Shown in pieces: positions 10,773 through 21,824 of a stretch of 64,000 bases of DNA. The notes under the pieces were generated by a model that searched no databases, was not told where the DNA came from, and was given only the letters and a program-made list of their open reading frames with translations. Each line of letters starts with the position of its first letter. The first letter of the stretch is position 1. Source of the stretch: Thelephora terrestris (taxonomy: Eukaryota; Basidiomycota; Agaricomycetes; Thelephorales; Thelephoraceae); the NCBI GenBank assembly GCA_015956445.1, contig WIUZ02000018.1, forward strand, positions 1 through 64,000. Direction: 5' to 3'. The position numbers and the translations under genes were made by a program.

Positions 10773-13465
10773 GGTCTGGAGGACGAGGGACGTCTGGGAG
10801 TGCCAGCAGAGTCGACGGACACGAGGTACGCGTATGAGGAGATTTAAAAAAATTGGTTTGCCGGGAATTCAGCAACGTGTACGATCCCTTGATAAAAAAT
10901 TCTCAAGTATTTCAAAGTAACTTCCCTCCCGATTTAGACGTCGGTATGCGTAAACCAGTGTATATACGGAGTGTGAGAGGAGATATACCCTTCAGGGGCC
11001 CACGAGTGGGCAGACCGTTCACAGGATGTACTTATGAGGTTTGCGAGGGCTCTGCTGATCGCCACGGTGCGCTTCCAGCAAAGCCACATCTGTCAGGCTC
11101 AGGTCTCGGGTGTCATATCAGGCGCATCTCCCCACCGCCCGCGCTCGGCATCAATCTACTTTCCCTCCTGCATATAATCTACCTGCTGCTCGTAGGCTTC
11201 CTGCGAGTATCAGATTACTTGCACCAGTTTTCGAACAGTGCGGCCACTTGAACTGTTCGTGACTGCTTGTGTACCTAGGATCCCCTTGAGGTACCTTGCT
11301 GTCGATGTTCTCTTATCCCTTGCTCCGATAATCCTTTGCTGGTCCATTCCGCTGCTGTACAAACCAACTCCGCCTGACTTGATTAACCGGACACGCATGT
11401 GACCACCCAGGTGCGTCACGATGGTTCCAACTCGATCTGAGTTACAAGGTGCGCCGATTGTTAAATCACAATGCATGAATGTGCTGACAAGTACGCCCTC
11501 GGTGTGCGCGCAATCCTAGCCCTGTCTCATGCAATCCTGATCAGCAGGTGTGTCAATACTTCCCACTTTGCTCCGTGGCCCTCATGCATTCCAACCCTTT
11601 TTTTCACCCACGGTTTGCTCTCTCTCGTCCTCGATATGAACGGTGCATGTCCTCACAGTATTCACAGTCTGGGATTGTCTCAACTGGTGTTATTCAAGCT
11701 AACAGTTATTTTGTGATCGGACGAGCCGCTGTGATCTCCTGCGCTGCACTCTGTATCACTACTAGGTACGTTTCTCGTGAATTTGCAACTCCTCGCGCTG
11801 TCTACCACGTCCTTACCTTTACTGAAGCCGCTATATTGATTTTATGTTGCAGTGCAACCCCTCTCCCACTCATAACCTTTTGGCTCTATCTTGCTGTTTA
11901 AGGGATTTGCGGCTCTAAGTAATGTCTGTTTCATGCTTCACGGACCTCTTGTCATTAGGTTTCATGGGAATAGCTATTTTCTTTTTGTTTACCGCTTCCC
12001 CTCTAAGCTAAATTTGCGGTTTTTGTACTTCTACGGTTATTCAAATGCAAACATGGCTGTACAAGTTATCAGCGCTATCCACAGGTTATGGCCATCTTGT
12101 GAGGGATCTTCTCATAACTGATCATCAACTGTACAGTCCCGATGATGAATCTTCGATACCGCATCAGAACTATTCCAATATCGCAAGGCACGGAACTCGT
12201 CGGTTAATGGATGTGACGAGTTTTGAGGAAAGCTGGGCATCGACTTGAACGTTGAACGGTCACGACGATAACATTATGTTTGAAATCAGGCCCCCAAGAA
12301 TGAAATTACCGTGCGCCTCGATAACACAACAGAGCGAAAAGAAAACATCCGAGAGTGGTGAGTGAGCACCTTCAGGTTGGTTCATTGGTTATCCGGTTAT
12401 CACGTCCGACCACTGGACATCTGAATTCCTAGATTAAACACCTGGCTGGGAGACCGCGATGCGCCGTTTGCGATATCTATCAAGTTTACTTAAGCTGGCA
12501 TTGTTATCTAGACGTGCCAGCCTTTCTCCGTTCAATCACATTACAACTTGCGGTGTTTCCTCTATACTCCCAGTCTTGCCTTCAGACTTGTCATGCGGCT
12601 TCATGCGTCGTGAATGAAACGGGCTCTTGGCGGCACCTTCCCGATCGTGTACGGCGAGAGATCTGGGAGTTGTATTTTTAGTGTCTGACACAAGGAACCC
12701 CAGACATATTCAAGTTGTTCTCCAACTATCCTTTACAGCATGCTCGATAAGGCTGTAATTCTCTGCTGGCAGCTGCGACGGATGGCCATGGATGTGCTTC
12801 AATAAAATGTTCACGACCGTCTCACCCAATCAGTTTGAAAATTGTCTGGATCTCGAAAATCATTAGCTGCGTAGGTTCACCTTGAAGCTTTGTAGATATA
12901 ATCTACATGTTTGTAATAGCGTGTTTCTGTAATCTTGAAGCAGATGGAATCTACGGTTTCAGTGGTAACATTCTTTTTCAACTGTTCACTTGCACGACAT
13001 ATATAATTCGATTCTAATGAGTGAAACTCGATGTTTCTTCACGAATGTATTGGGTGCTGTCGCGATGCTCTTGCCTGTAATCTTGAACACACGACCGGAA
13101 GAAGGACAGTCATATGTATTCTCGGGTACTAGCTACGTATCAGAAAACAAAATAAAATAGCTGACCATCAGAGTGGAAATACCCACAACAACCCCTCCAG
13201 TGGACGGGCTGCGGAACGTTCCCTTGTGGCGGAAACGGGTTAAACATGTCGATCAACCTCAAAGATGCGGCTGCAGTCATAGGGAGAACAAAGCAAGAGA
13301 TCACATATATATTTCTAAAAGAGCACGCGGACACGAGAGCATACAAAAAGGCACAGTAGATAGTGGACAGATACGCGCGGAGAACGGTGGTAGGCTAAGG
13401 ATGACAGCAAACAATTTTCAAGAAGACACAAGTCGCAAACACCAAACACCGTGGGAGGGGGAACT
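10773..13465. other. Region between KDZ-A transposase and its viroplasmin-like partner
   Basis: About 2.7 kb. I see no recognisable protein. Some frames are open for about 100 codons (for example 11,548-11,901) but their composition is not protein-like. In KDZ-B the equivalent gap is 1.2 kb, so this copy may hold an extra decayed insertion that I cannot identify. Confidence 0.45.
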
Positions 13466-14396
13466 CTAAGACAAGACCTCAATGGAGTCGGCAGCAAGGC
13501 GAGAGTTGTAGAGACGTCTCGCGTACTCCCACGAAGGGAATTTTTGATGAATGCTCCCTGAGACGCCGGTGACCCACGGTCTACATTCGTGCCTGGACGA
13601 TATCAATGAGGTGATCACAAGAGGGCTTTGAGAGAAGCTTACCAATCGAAAAATATCCCCACGTACAATCCTTTGCTGACAACATAGTATACGGCACGAT
13701 CTGTGACCCCGGTCGCCGTTGGAGGGACGAAATAAGGACCGGGGACACCTACCAGAATGAATTAGGGGTTGTTGTCTAATTGAGGCGAGGTACAAACCTG
13801 GCCGAACAAACTCAGGATGATGGGTATAGTCGGGACAGCCGACAAAGCGCCTAGTAGATACGATGAGAGGGTAGCGGCCGTGCATGGGGGCAGGGGTGTT
13901 AACGAGGGTTGGGGTTGGGGCCGGAGTGGGGGTCGGACCTGCTTTTGCGGTGGCAGCCGGAGCGGGCAATCAATCGATGACTCCACGACGAGGATGGGAT
14001 GAAGTGGTTTCCTCACTGGTACTGGAGACAGTGGAGGAGGTTGATACCAAGATTGCACCAAAGTCTTCAGACCACGGCTGGCGGATGGACTCTGGAAGGC
14101 ATGGATGAGTGCTGTAACAAAACACTACGAGGGAGACAGGACTTACCTGGGCCGATCCCAAGATCGTGGTCAATCGCAAGACCATTGAAGTGGAAAGATA
14201 CATCCGCTCCAGCAGCATCCAGCAGATGATCAGCCCTCGTTGTAAGAGTGTCAAGAAGGTCACGAATGCTCCTCAACTCGTCCTCAGGGAGCTGGACCAT
14301 GAGGAAGGACGACATACGAAGGAGGCTGTCGCAAATTTTGAAGGCAGAGTCAGCGGAGAGCTCAACAGAAGGTTCGGGGGTGTGTCGGCGGGGCAT
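13466..14396 (-). pseudogene. Viroplasmin/RNase H1 N-terminal-like protein of KDZ-A (one in-frame stop)
   Basis: Cargo gene. From ATG at 14,396: exon 1 (14,147-14,396) encodes an acidic helical region (LPEDELRSIRDLLDTLTTRA); exon 2 (13,798-14,091) is Ser/Thr/Pro-rich; exon 3 (13,643-13,748) has the core VYYVVSKGLYVGIFFDW; the last exon, after the acceptor GTCCAG, continues HECRPWVTGVSGSIHQKFPS then WEYARRLYNSR. This matches the fold signature of the caulimovirus-viroplasmin / RNase H1 N-terminal domain (YYVVxxGxxxGIfxxW...V.G..g...F.s...A). An intron splits the Trp codon (TG|G) exactly as in the KDZ-B copy. An in-frame TGA at 13,972-13,970 interrupts exon 2, so this copy is probably dead. The order and strand relative to the KDZ and RNWY genes match KDZ-B. 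Confidence 0.75.
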
Positions 14397-15859
14397 CGCG
14401 AGGCTCAGAGACAGCAGGAGAGTTGCAGGGGAAGAGGCACGCTGGGGTAAAATGTGATGGGGGGCGGGGAATAACCACAGCTTGGATTCAACGGGATTTA
14501 AGTGTTCGGAGAGGTGTGATTTTGGGTGTATGAACATCTTGAAAGGGGTTGAGTGGGAAAGGAATCCCAGCGGGGAGGTTACGTGGCTTCAGCAACGAGC
14601 GACAATCCTCCAGGACTAGAAGGTCAAAGTTTCAACAATCAACGTCAAGGTCACGCGATCACCAGCCACCGGTCGCCGCCGATCTGCTCCCTGTCCTGAC
14701 TTCGTGAAATCAGGTCAACAAACAATCGTTTGGACAGTAGCCATGAGAATATGGATTGACCATTCCCATTTTGTTCATATTCTTATATCCCGGACTAACT
14801 ACGAAACAGATTGAATCTTGATAAGAAACTTTTGCATCGAAATTGGTGTGACCATTGCTTGCACGAGCACGTTTCCCTGCAAGAGTATCGAATCCGTCAA
14901 GCTCAAGGCGTCACGCGTCATGCATCATGTCAGTCTCTTTTTTATGTGCTCGGACGCTGATTTTCCAAAAGCAGTTGTGTGCCGACATCCCGTTCCGTTC
15001 CATCGTGTCGTGGAACGTGAATGGTGTCCACTGAGCACTGAGGCACGCAGCGTTCGACCGTGCATATTGCCTCCCAGCTGTAACGCTAGGCACTCTGCAA
15101 CACTACATCTGGGTGCGTAACTTCCTAGATTGTGACAACGGCTGATTCCCCCCAGGAAGACTTCCTATCTAGGGGACCGTCTGTACGAGATTGATCGTGT
15201 TAAAGATGGTCATATGCGACTCCGAAAGAGACCACATGCAGGACGTCGGCGTCGACCACCACAATATAGGGACGTTGACAGACGCAACGGGCGTTGACTG
15301 AGCTTGTTGGCCATCAGGCGTAACGGTCGGCATTCCAAGACGCTACCGTTTGGTGCACGGGCTTCCAGATTTTGGTGCAACTTCTGAAACCCTCAAGGAA
15401 GACTACCCATCTAGGTGCTCGTCCGTACAGGATTGGTTGTACCGGCCGCAACCGCATGCAACGCCGAAAGAGATCCTCCCTATATCGACTGAGGCAACTG
15501 GCATCGATTAACGGGTTGCCCTCCGCGGTTGTAGCTTTGAAATCTCCATCAGGCATGTCGCTCTCTAACCTCTCGCAGAAGAATGAAATCCTAAGCAAAA
15601 TATATTTTATCTAGGTAAACGAGGATTGCGCTGATTGACACACCAGACCGTCGTTACGCGTTGTATGTCTTACGGACTTCGGCAGAACATGAAAATACCT
15701 CAAGAAAAATATTAGCTAAATACCTACCTTCTGAATTAGCGTAGCGGGAGATGTTGTCGAGGGGTGAATAAATTAGAAGGGTTGTCGGCCTGCATTTGAT
15801 TACACCAACCCCCCACATTTCCTCACCAATCCTTGCCCTTACAATCGTCTCATCGCGCA
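14397..15859. other. Divergent intergenic region of KDZ-A with an imperfect duplication
   Basis: Lies between two divergently transcribed cargo genes (only 180 bp in KDZ-B). No coding signal. It contains a diverged direct duplication of about 220 bp with period ~241 bp: AGGAAGACTTCCTATCTAGG near 15,157 and its variant near 15,398, each followed by CGTCTGTACGAGATTG- or CGTCCGTACAGGATTG-like sequence. Confidence 0.5.
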
Positions 15860-17250
15860 ATGGCACCTAAGAGTAAGAAACCTCCTCCAACCCCAGCAGC
15901 GAAAGTGGATCCCAAGGCTTCCAGGGCTGGGTGGAAAACTGGAGAGCAACTCGAATGGATGCTGACCCATTGGTCGAAATATCTTAACCATCAAAACGAG
16001 AAGTCGCTAGAACGTTTCTGGCCACACATTTACCATGGTTGGCATACCAAGTGGCCGATCACCCCCAGCTCTGAAGCCGTGGCGCTGTACGGATCCAGGA
16101 AAGAAGCAGTACTTGTTCTTCGCATGGAAATCAACACTGTGCGTGGCACGAACTCCTCCTTTCATACCTCTGTCGCTGATACCCTTCGTTAGAAAATTCG
16201 CACTTGGTACCACAACCACGGACGCCCGAGTTCCAAAGCTGGCAAATAGGACCTACGGCTGGATCAAGGCGAAAAGCGAAAGCTTGCTCCAGTACAATTC
16301 TACTGTACCTACGCCTGGAACAAGGGCCTTGGGGATATCGTCATCAAGCGATGGAACGTTCAGAAAAGCTCCTACATGTCAACGGACGATGAAGACCCCG
16401 CCGCCGACACGATTCAATCACCTGCATCCAGGTCGCACATCCCCATCAACTTCAAAATCAAGATTGCGAAGGAGCAATACGACTTGTTAACTCCTGCGCA
16501 GAGGAAACACATCGACAATCTCCGCGAGGCAGAACTCAAGAAGCAGTACAGGCCAATACCAGACATCAGTGACGAGACCGAGAGAGTTGAGAAACTCCTC
16601 ATACACCAACGGTTAGAGTTCCCTACCACCTACCGTACCCTACTGATCACCTACCAAATCCAGAAACCAGCCATCGGTCGCGGGCTCGATGCTACGCATC
16701 CTCAAGAACCTTGAAGATCAGGCAGGGGGCATCGCGGTTTTAATGGTTGGACACATAAACCCTGCAGACGGATTCACAACTTTCCAAGGGTATGTTCGGA
16801 TGCAGTGCAACCCATCGCTTTGTCTGATGCTTGTTTGACCCAGGTATTGCCAAGGTAAAACGAGCGAGGACCTGGACTTCCTTGATTTCTGTGGGGACGA
16901 GTGGGACATCACTTTGAAATGGTTCAGAGAGTGGGGGATGACTGTATTTGGCGGTAGGTATCTTCCAGTGGCGGTGAAAGAACACATGCTTACTCTCCCT
17001 GTTAGAATTAGACACCAAGCGTCGTGCTATGTTCTTGCTCCCTCCCGACAACCAGGGGTCCACATCGTCTGCCTCGCGCCCCGAGGGCTCTGATGCCATA
17101 GTCACCAACCAGCTCCCGGAAACACTGCTTGGGTTTGGTGGCAGTGCAGACGGACCCGTTGGGGAACCTAGCACAGCACCTCATCTCCACGTCTCCGAAA
17201 CAATGCAGGCCGTTCAGCTGTGGTTGTCCACATTGTTAGCTTTGACATGA
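15860..17250 (+). pseudogene. RNWY-type multi-copy hypothetical protein of KDZ-A (in-frame stop, 3' truncated)
   Basis: Five exons with frame-consistent GT-AG introns: 15,860-16,138; 16,193-16,611; 16,664-16,789; 16,844-16,953; 17,006-17,250. A Lys/Pro-rich N-terminus is followed by an N-terminal helical part, then KIRTWYHNHGRP at the start of exon 2, the counterpart of RLRNWYSYHAGP in the KDZ-B copy, and VGHINPADG, the counterpart of VGGPSPDGG. A TAG in frame at 16,247-16,249 breaks exon 2. The apparent stop at 17,248-17,250 is the first three bases of the inserted repeat unit that begins TGATAACTGCC, so the original C-terminal part is gone. Function unknown; this type of protein is widespread and multi-copy in Agaricomycetes as I recall. 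Its position beside KDZ suggests it is transposon cargo. Confidence 0.75.
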
Positions 17251-20200
17251 TAACTGCCCTCCTGCGTTGTGTAGTTTGAGGCGATAACTTTCTTCTGGCA
17301 CTCTTTTGACAACGAGCGTCAATAACCGGTCGAAAATCAAATTACCAAATTGGGTAGGGCCTCTCGACCCTGCCGGTACCCCCTCCCGTGCTTTCCCGCA
17401 GGCCGATAGGGCCTCTCCCTCACCGTAGATGGCAACATCTACCCTACATATGTACAGATTTGATACTTAGATAGGACTCCCTGTTCCCCTTCCTAATAAA
17501 CGACGTGTTGCAGCCGTGCGAAACGAGGACTTCGCAAGTGATGGCGCGATGTACGGCCACGATCAGACACGCCCCGAGAGCTGGCATCTGATGTGCGCCT
17601 CCAGGTCGATTCCAGCCAAGAAATGCTCCTCCTCCCTCCCTGGGACTAATCCTCGGGTTCACCGACGTGCTGCGGCCGCGAGAAGGAGGATCCCTCACGC
17701 TCATCGGCTCACGCGCTCCCGATTTCGTTGATTGGCACCCGATGCACTGTAATCACCCTGCCCGTTTCGCCGTCTCGTCCTTCCCTCCCCGCGATCCACG
17801 CAGTGTCAGCGTTCAACTCTCCCGCCCACCAAAAGTGGTCTAATGTGCCTCCCAGGACACCCGATTCCGTTCCCGATTGAGGGATGCGTCCAAGGAATAG
17901 GTAATCTCATTTCCAGTGCCCAAATCTAACCTTTTGCTATGACTCTTTCAAACGGGACTCCCATCCAGGAGTCTTTCGGATTTCCTACTCTGCGTGCGGA
18001 TCGCTCGGCAGACGCTCTCATCTTCCCATTCCGCTTTTAACCCCTCCCGGATTGGTAATCAACGCTCTCACTCATCTGCCACCTCGCTCATCACGTCCCT
18101 CCTCGAGTGGGTCATTTTCCAGCTCGGTAATTCTCCTTCTCCTTCGCTAGCTTTCTCGTCTGTTGCGTTCCCCACTTAGCACCCGGTACCCTTCTATCCC
18201 GTTGCATCATCCTCCTGCCACGCCTTGGATTCGTTAGCGGATATCTCGGGATCCGCGCTTCTGTCCCGAACGGTAATCTAGTTTCTTCTCATCTGTTTTC
18301 CTATTTATCATGTCACCCAGATCCTCCCTTTTTGATTGGTCAACGGACGCCAACTTCTCCCGATCCGCTCGTCCCTCCTGCCTTGTCCATTCATTCACTT
18401 ATCGCCCCGCTGCTGAGTATCCTGCCGGAATCATCCACACCCGTCGTTGACTTATCGCCTGACCCAGATCTCCTGCTCCTGATTGGTCAATGGACGCTAA
18501 CTTCTCCCGATCTGTTTGTACCTCCCTTCCTGTCCGTTTACTTATCGCCTCTCCTGGTGAGTATCCCTGCGGAATCTTCCACACCCGTCGTTGGCTTATC
18601 GCCTCACCCAGATTTCCTGCTTCTGATTGGTCGACGGACGCCAACTTCTCCCGATCCGCTCGTGCCTCCCTCCCTGCCTGTTTGCTTGTCGCCTCTCCTG
18701 CTGAGTATTCCGCTCGTCCCTCCCTCCGTGTCCGTTTACTCACTTATCGCCTCTCCTGCTGAGTATCCCGCCGGCATCTTCCACAACCGTCGTTGACTTA
18801 TTGCCTCACCCAAATCTCCTGCTCCTGATTGGTCGATGGACGCCAACTTCTCCTGATCCGTTCGTACCTCCCTTCCTGTCCGTTCACTTATCGCCTCTCC
18901 TGGTGAGTATCCCTGCGGCATCTCCCATATCCGTTGTTTACTTATCGCGACCCCCCAGATCCTCCCCTTCTGATTGGCCGATGGTCGCCACCTTCTCCCA
19001 ATCCGCTCGTCCCTCCCTCCCACCCTCTGCGTCTGGTCATCATTGCCTTCCCCGTTGAGCATCGTGCACCTTCTATCCTATCACGTGCCTCCCATCACTC
19101 GTGTTCAATTGGCCAACAAGCATCCCCGCCTTTACAATCTGCTTCTTCCTTCTTTCAGGTTTTGCGAGCCCCTTCCTCCCACGTCTCCCAGTGGCTACGC
19201 TTCTCGCATTTCCCGGTGGTCACGCCTTTCGCTGGCTGGTAGGATCTCACGACTAGCCCTTTTGTTCCACCTCAGTTTGCAACCCACTTTCCGGTTTATT
19301 TGTTTTCTCCCTTATCGGGTCTATCGGCCAATCAACGCACCTGTCTCTGGACGGCTTTTCTCTCCAAGATCGGCAACCCACCTCCCGCAGTCGTTTATCC
19401 ACGCGGCATCTTCCATACCCGTTGTTCGCTTATCGCCTGACCCAGATCTCCTGCTTCTGATTGGCCGATGGACGTCAACTTCTCCCGATTCGCTCGTCCC
19501 TCCCTGTCCGTTCGCTTGTCGCCTCTCCTGCTGAGTATCCCCGCGGCATCTTCCACGCCTGTCGTTGACTTATCGCCTCATCCAGATCTCCTGCTTCTGA
19601 TTGGCCGATGGACGTCAACTTCTTCCGATTCGCTTGTCCCTCCCTCCCACCCTCTGCATCTGGTAATTATCGCCTTCCCTGGTGAGTATTGTACGCATTC
19701 CGTGCTATCACGTGTCTCCCATCACTCGTGTTTGATTGGCCGGCGAGCATCCTCGCGTCCAAGGCCCGCTCCCCCCTTCTCCAAGCTTTGGTAGGCTGCA
19801 AGAGGAAGCGGCCCCCAAGGGGCTACGCTTCTCGCGTTTCCCGGGTGGTCGTGCCGCTCGCTAGCTGGTAGGTACCTCACGAATGGCCCTTTTGCTCCAC
19901 CCCAGTTGGTAACCCACTTCTCGTTTTATCCGTTTTCTCACAGCTTATCGTGTCTATTGGTGAACGAATATACCCATTTCTAGACGGCTCCTCTTGGCAA
20001 CCCACCTCCCACAGTCGTTTATCCACACGGCATCTTCCACACCCATTGTTGACTTATCGCCTCACCCAGATCTCCTGCTCCTGATTGGTTGGCAGACACC
20101 AACTTCTCCCAATCCGCTCATCCCTCCCTCCTAGCCCATTTATTCACTTATCGCCTCTCCCGCTGAGTATTCTGCTCGTCCCTCTCTCCTTGTCCGTTTA

Positions 20201-20715
20201 CTCGCTCATCACCTCTCCTGCTGAGTATTCCGCCGGCATCTTCCACATCCGTTGTTGACTTATTGCCTCATCCAGATCTCCTGCTTCTGATTGGTCAATG
20301 GACGCCAACTTCTCCCGATCCGCTCGCACCCTGTCCGTTTGCTTGTCGCCCTCCTGCTGAATATTCCGCTCATCCCTCCCCCCTTGCCTGTTTACTCACT
20401 TATCGCCTCTCCTGCTGAGCATTCCGCTCTCTTCTCCACCACGCGTCCACTTTGATCGAAATCGGCGGACAGATTCCACTTGTTCACGACCTGCCCCGGT
20501 TTGGTAATCTTTATCACCTCATCGACGGCCACGCTTTGATCAATCGACGGAAGATTCCCCTCTTCCCGACCTACTTCCATCCTCTCCCTGGCACGGCACG
20601 CACTCCCTACCTTCCCCCCCACTTACAGCACCTCCAACTGGCCCACGAACACCCAATGGTCTACCTCTCCGCACCCCTGCTGGGTGGTCAACTGCCTCTG
20701 CCTCGTTCACCCACC
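17248..20715 (+). mobile_element. Repeat unit L (TGATAACTGCC end), rich in minisatellite
   Basis: Starts TGATAACTGCC directly inside the RNWY-A gene. The same sequence, inverted, ends GGCAGTTATCA at 53,911. The first ~1 kb is unique-looking; from about 18,310 on it is a pyrimidine-rich array of diverged units built on words like GACTTATCGCCTCACCCAGA, CTCCTGATTGGTCGATGG and CCAACTTCTCCCGATCCGCT. The inner end is cut by element E5 at 20,716. Long open frames here result from lack of stops in a C/T-biased repeat and are not genes. No transposase or integrase is visible. It may be a solo LTR-like unit or a non-autonomous element; class undetermined. Confidence 0.6.
18310..20450 (+). repeat. Diverged pyrimidine-rich minisatellite array in unit L
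   Basis: Repeats of mixed length (roughly 120-300 bp) with a common core of a GAGTATCC(C)GC word, a CATCTTCCACACCCGTCGTTG word, an ATTGGTCGATGGACGCCAAC word and a CCGATCCGCTCGTCCCTCC word. The inverted counterpart in unit R (50,500-52,150) is much more homogeneous. Confidence 0.75.
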
Positions 20716-21707
20716 TGTCAGGAACATGGTATTTTTAAACTTTCTATAACACGCTCTTTCTTCAAACTCTTCTTACCAATTCTTATGTTTTGAATGCTTC
20801 ACACTCTCTATCCTTCACTCCCTCATTCAAAAACACACACACGCACGTACTATTCCCAGCGAAGCGATACAACAAGCTATATACGGTGCTATCCAAGTCC
20901 CATCAGAAGTCAACTCTATCTATGGCAGGCCTAAAGGTCATCAACTGTCCATCCCGCAGATCGTAGTGCTGGCCCCTCCTCGCAAGAACCTCCCCGAACA
21001 TGGTGTCACCATCTTCGGCACTCAGCTGAACGACTAGTTCAAGCCAATAGGAAGAGATGCCTTCGAGCGGACCGATCAGCCTCCCAGATGTCACTGAACT
21101 GCGGAACACTTGGTCCCACATCTCCATCACCGGGTGACTGCTCGGCAACGCTGTCGATGAAGTCGACAAGTTCTCCTCCGTCCTCATAGAGCGATCCGCC
21201 ATCTCCCTCATCTGATCCCTGAGTGGGACTCTTGAAGACAAGTCGAAGGCGTCGGCGCATCTCGATTTCGGACGCGACCTGTCGGTTAGGACGGTTGATC
21301 CGGTATCGGAACCTTCTTCCCTCATCTCGACCAGACTGGTCACCATCCGATTCAACTGGACGGGAATAAGGGTGAGACGAGGGTGCCATGCGATGACCAT
21401 TGCGGCGTCTGGAGCGTTTACAACACTGACCCGTAATCACCGGACTTACCTCGGCAACCCTCGGAGCATCCTCGGCACAATCCACGGCCATATCCTCGAT
21501 CGGCACCAATTGACTGATCGGCTGTATCGGACAGCGCCCACAGTTCTCTTTGTCGGACTCAGCCAGAATAGAAGCCGGAGCCGGAGTCAGAACGGGAGCC
21601 ACATTCTCGATCGAAGGCGTAGCATAGGATGATGGGTTAGGCGATGAGAGTACCACCTCGTCGGCGTACTCCAACTCGAACGGAACGTCGGCAGTCCCCT
21701 GACCAAC
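20716..21707 (-). mobile_element. LTR-like element copy E5, 3' part (fossil)
   Basis: Begins TGTCAGGAACATGG at 20,716 (the 3' end of the E1/E2 family read in reverse) and contains the last coding block of the coiled-coil gene, with the AESDKENCGRCP and CKRSRRR landmarks. It is cut at 21,707 by element E3. The rest of this copy is not found on the far side of E3/E4, so it is incomplete. It is inserted in unit L. Confidence 0.75.
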
Positions 21708-21824
21708 TGTCAGGGCCACTCTTCGCCCTTCAGGTACCAGTGCTGTTGGTGAGTCGCAACTCCAACCAACAAGAAACAATGGGGCAAAGGGGGAACGACT
21801 TCCCTATATCCACCCAAGGTCTAC

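Noticed and set aside
18332-19794. Pro/Ser/Leu-rich protein genes in units L and R
   Set aside because: Open frames arise from pyrimidine-biased tandem repeats; overlapping frames on both strands are equally open and inverted copies differ in length.
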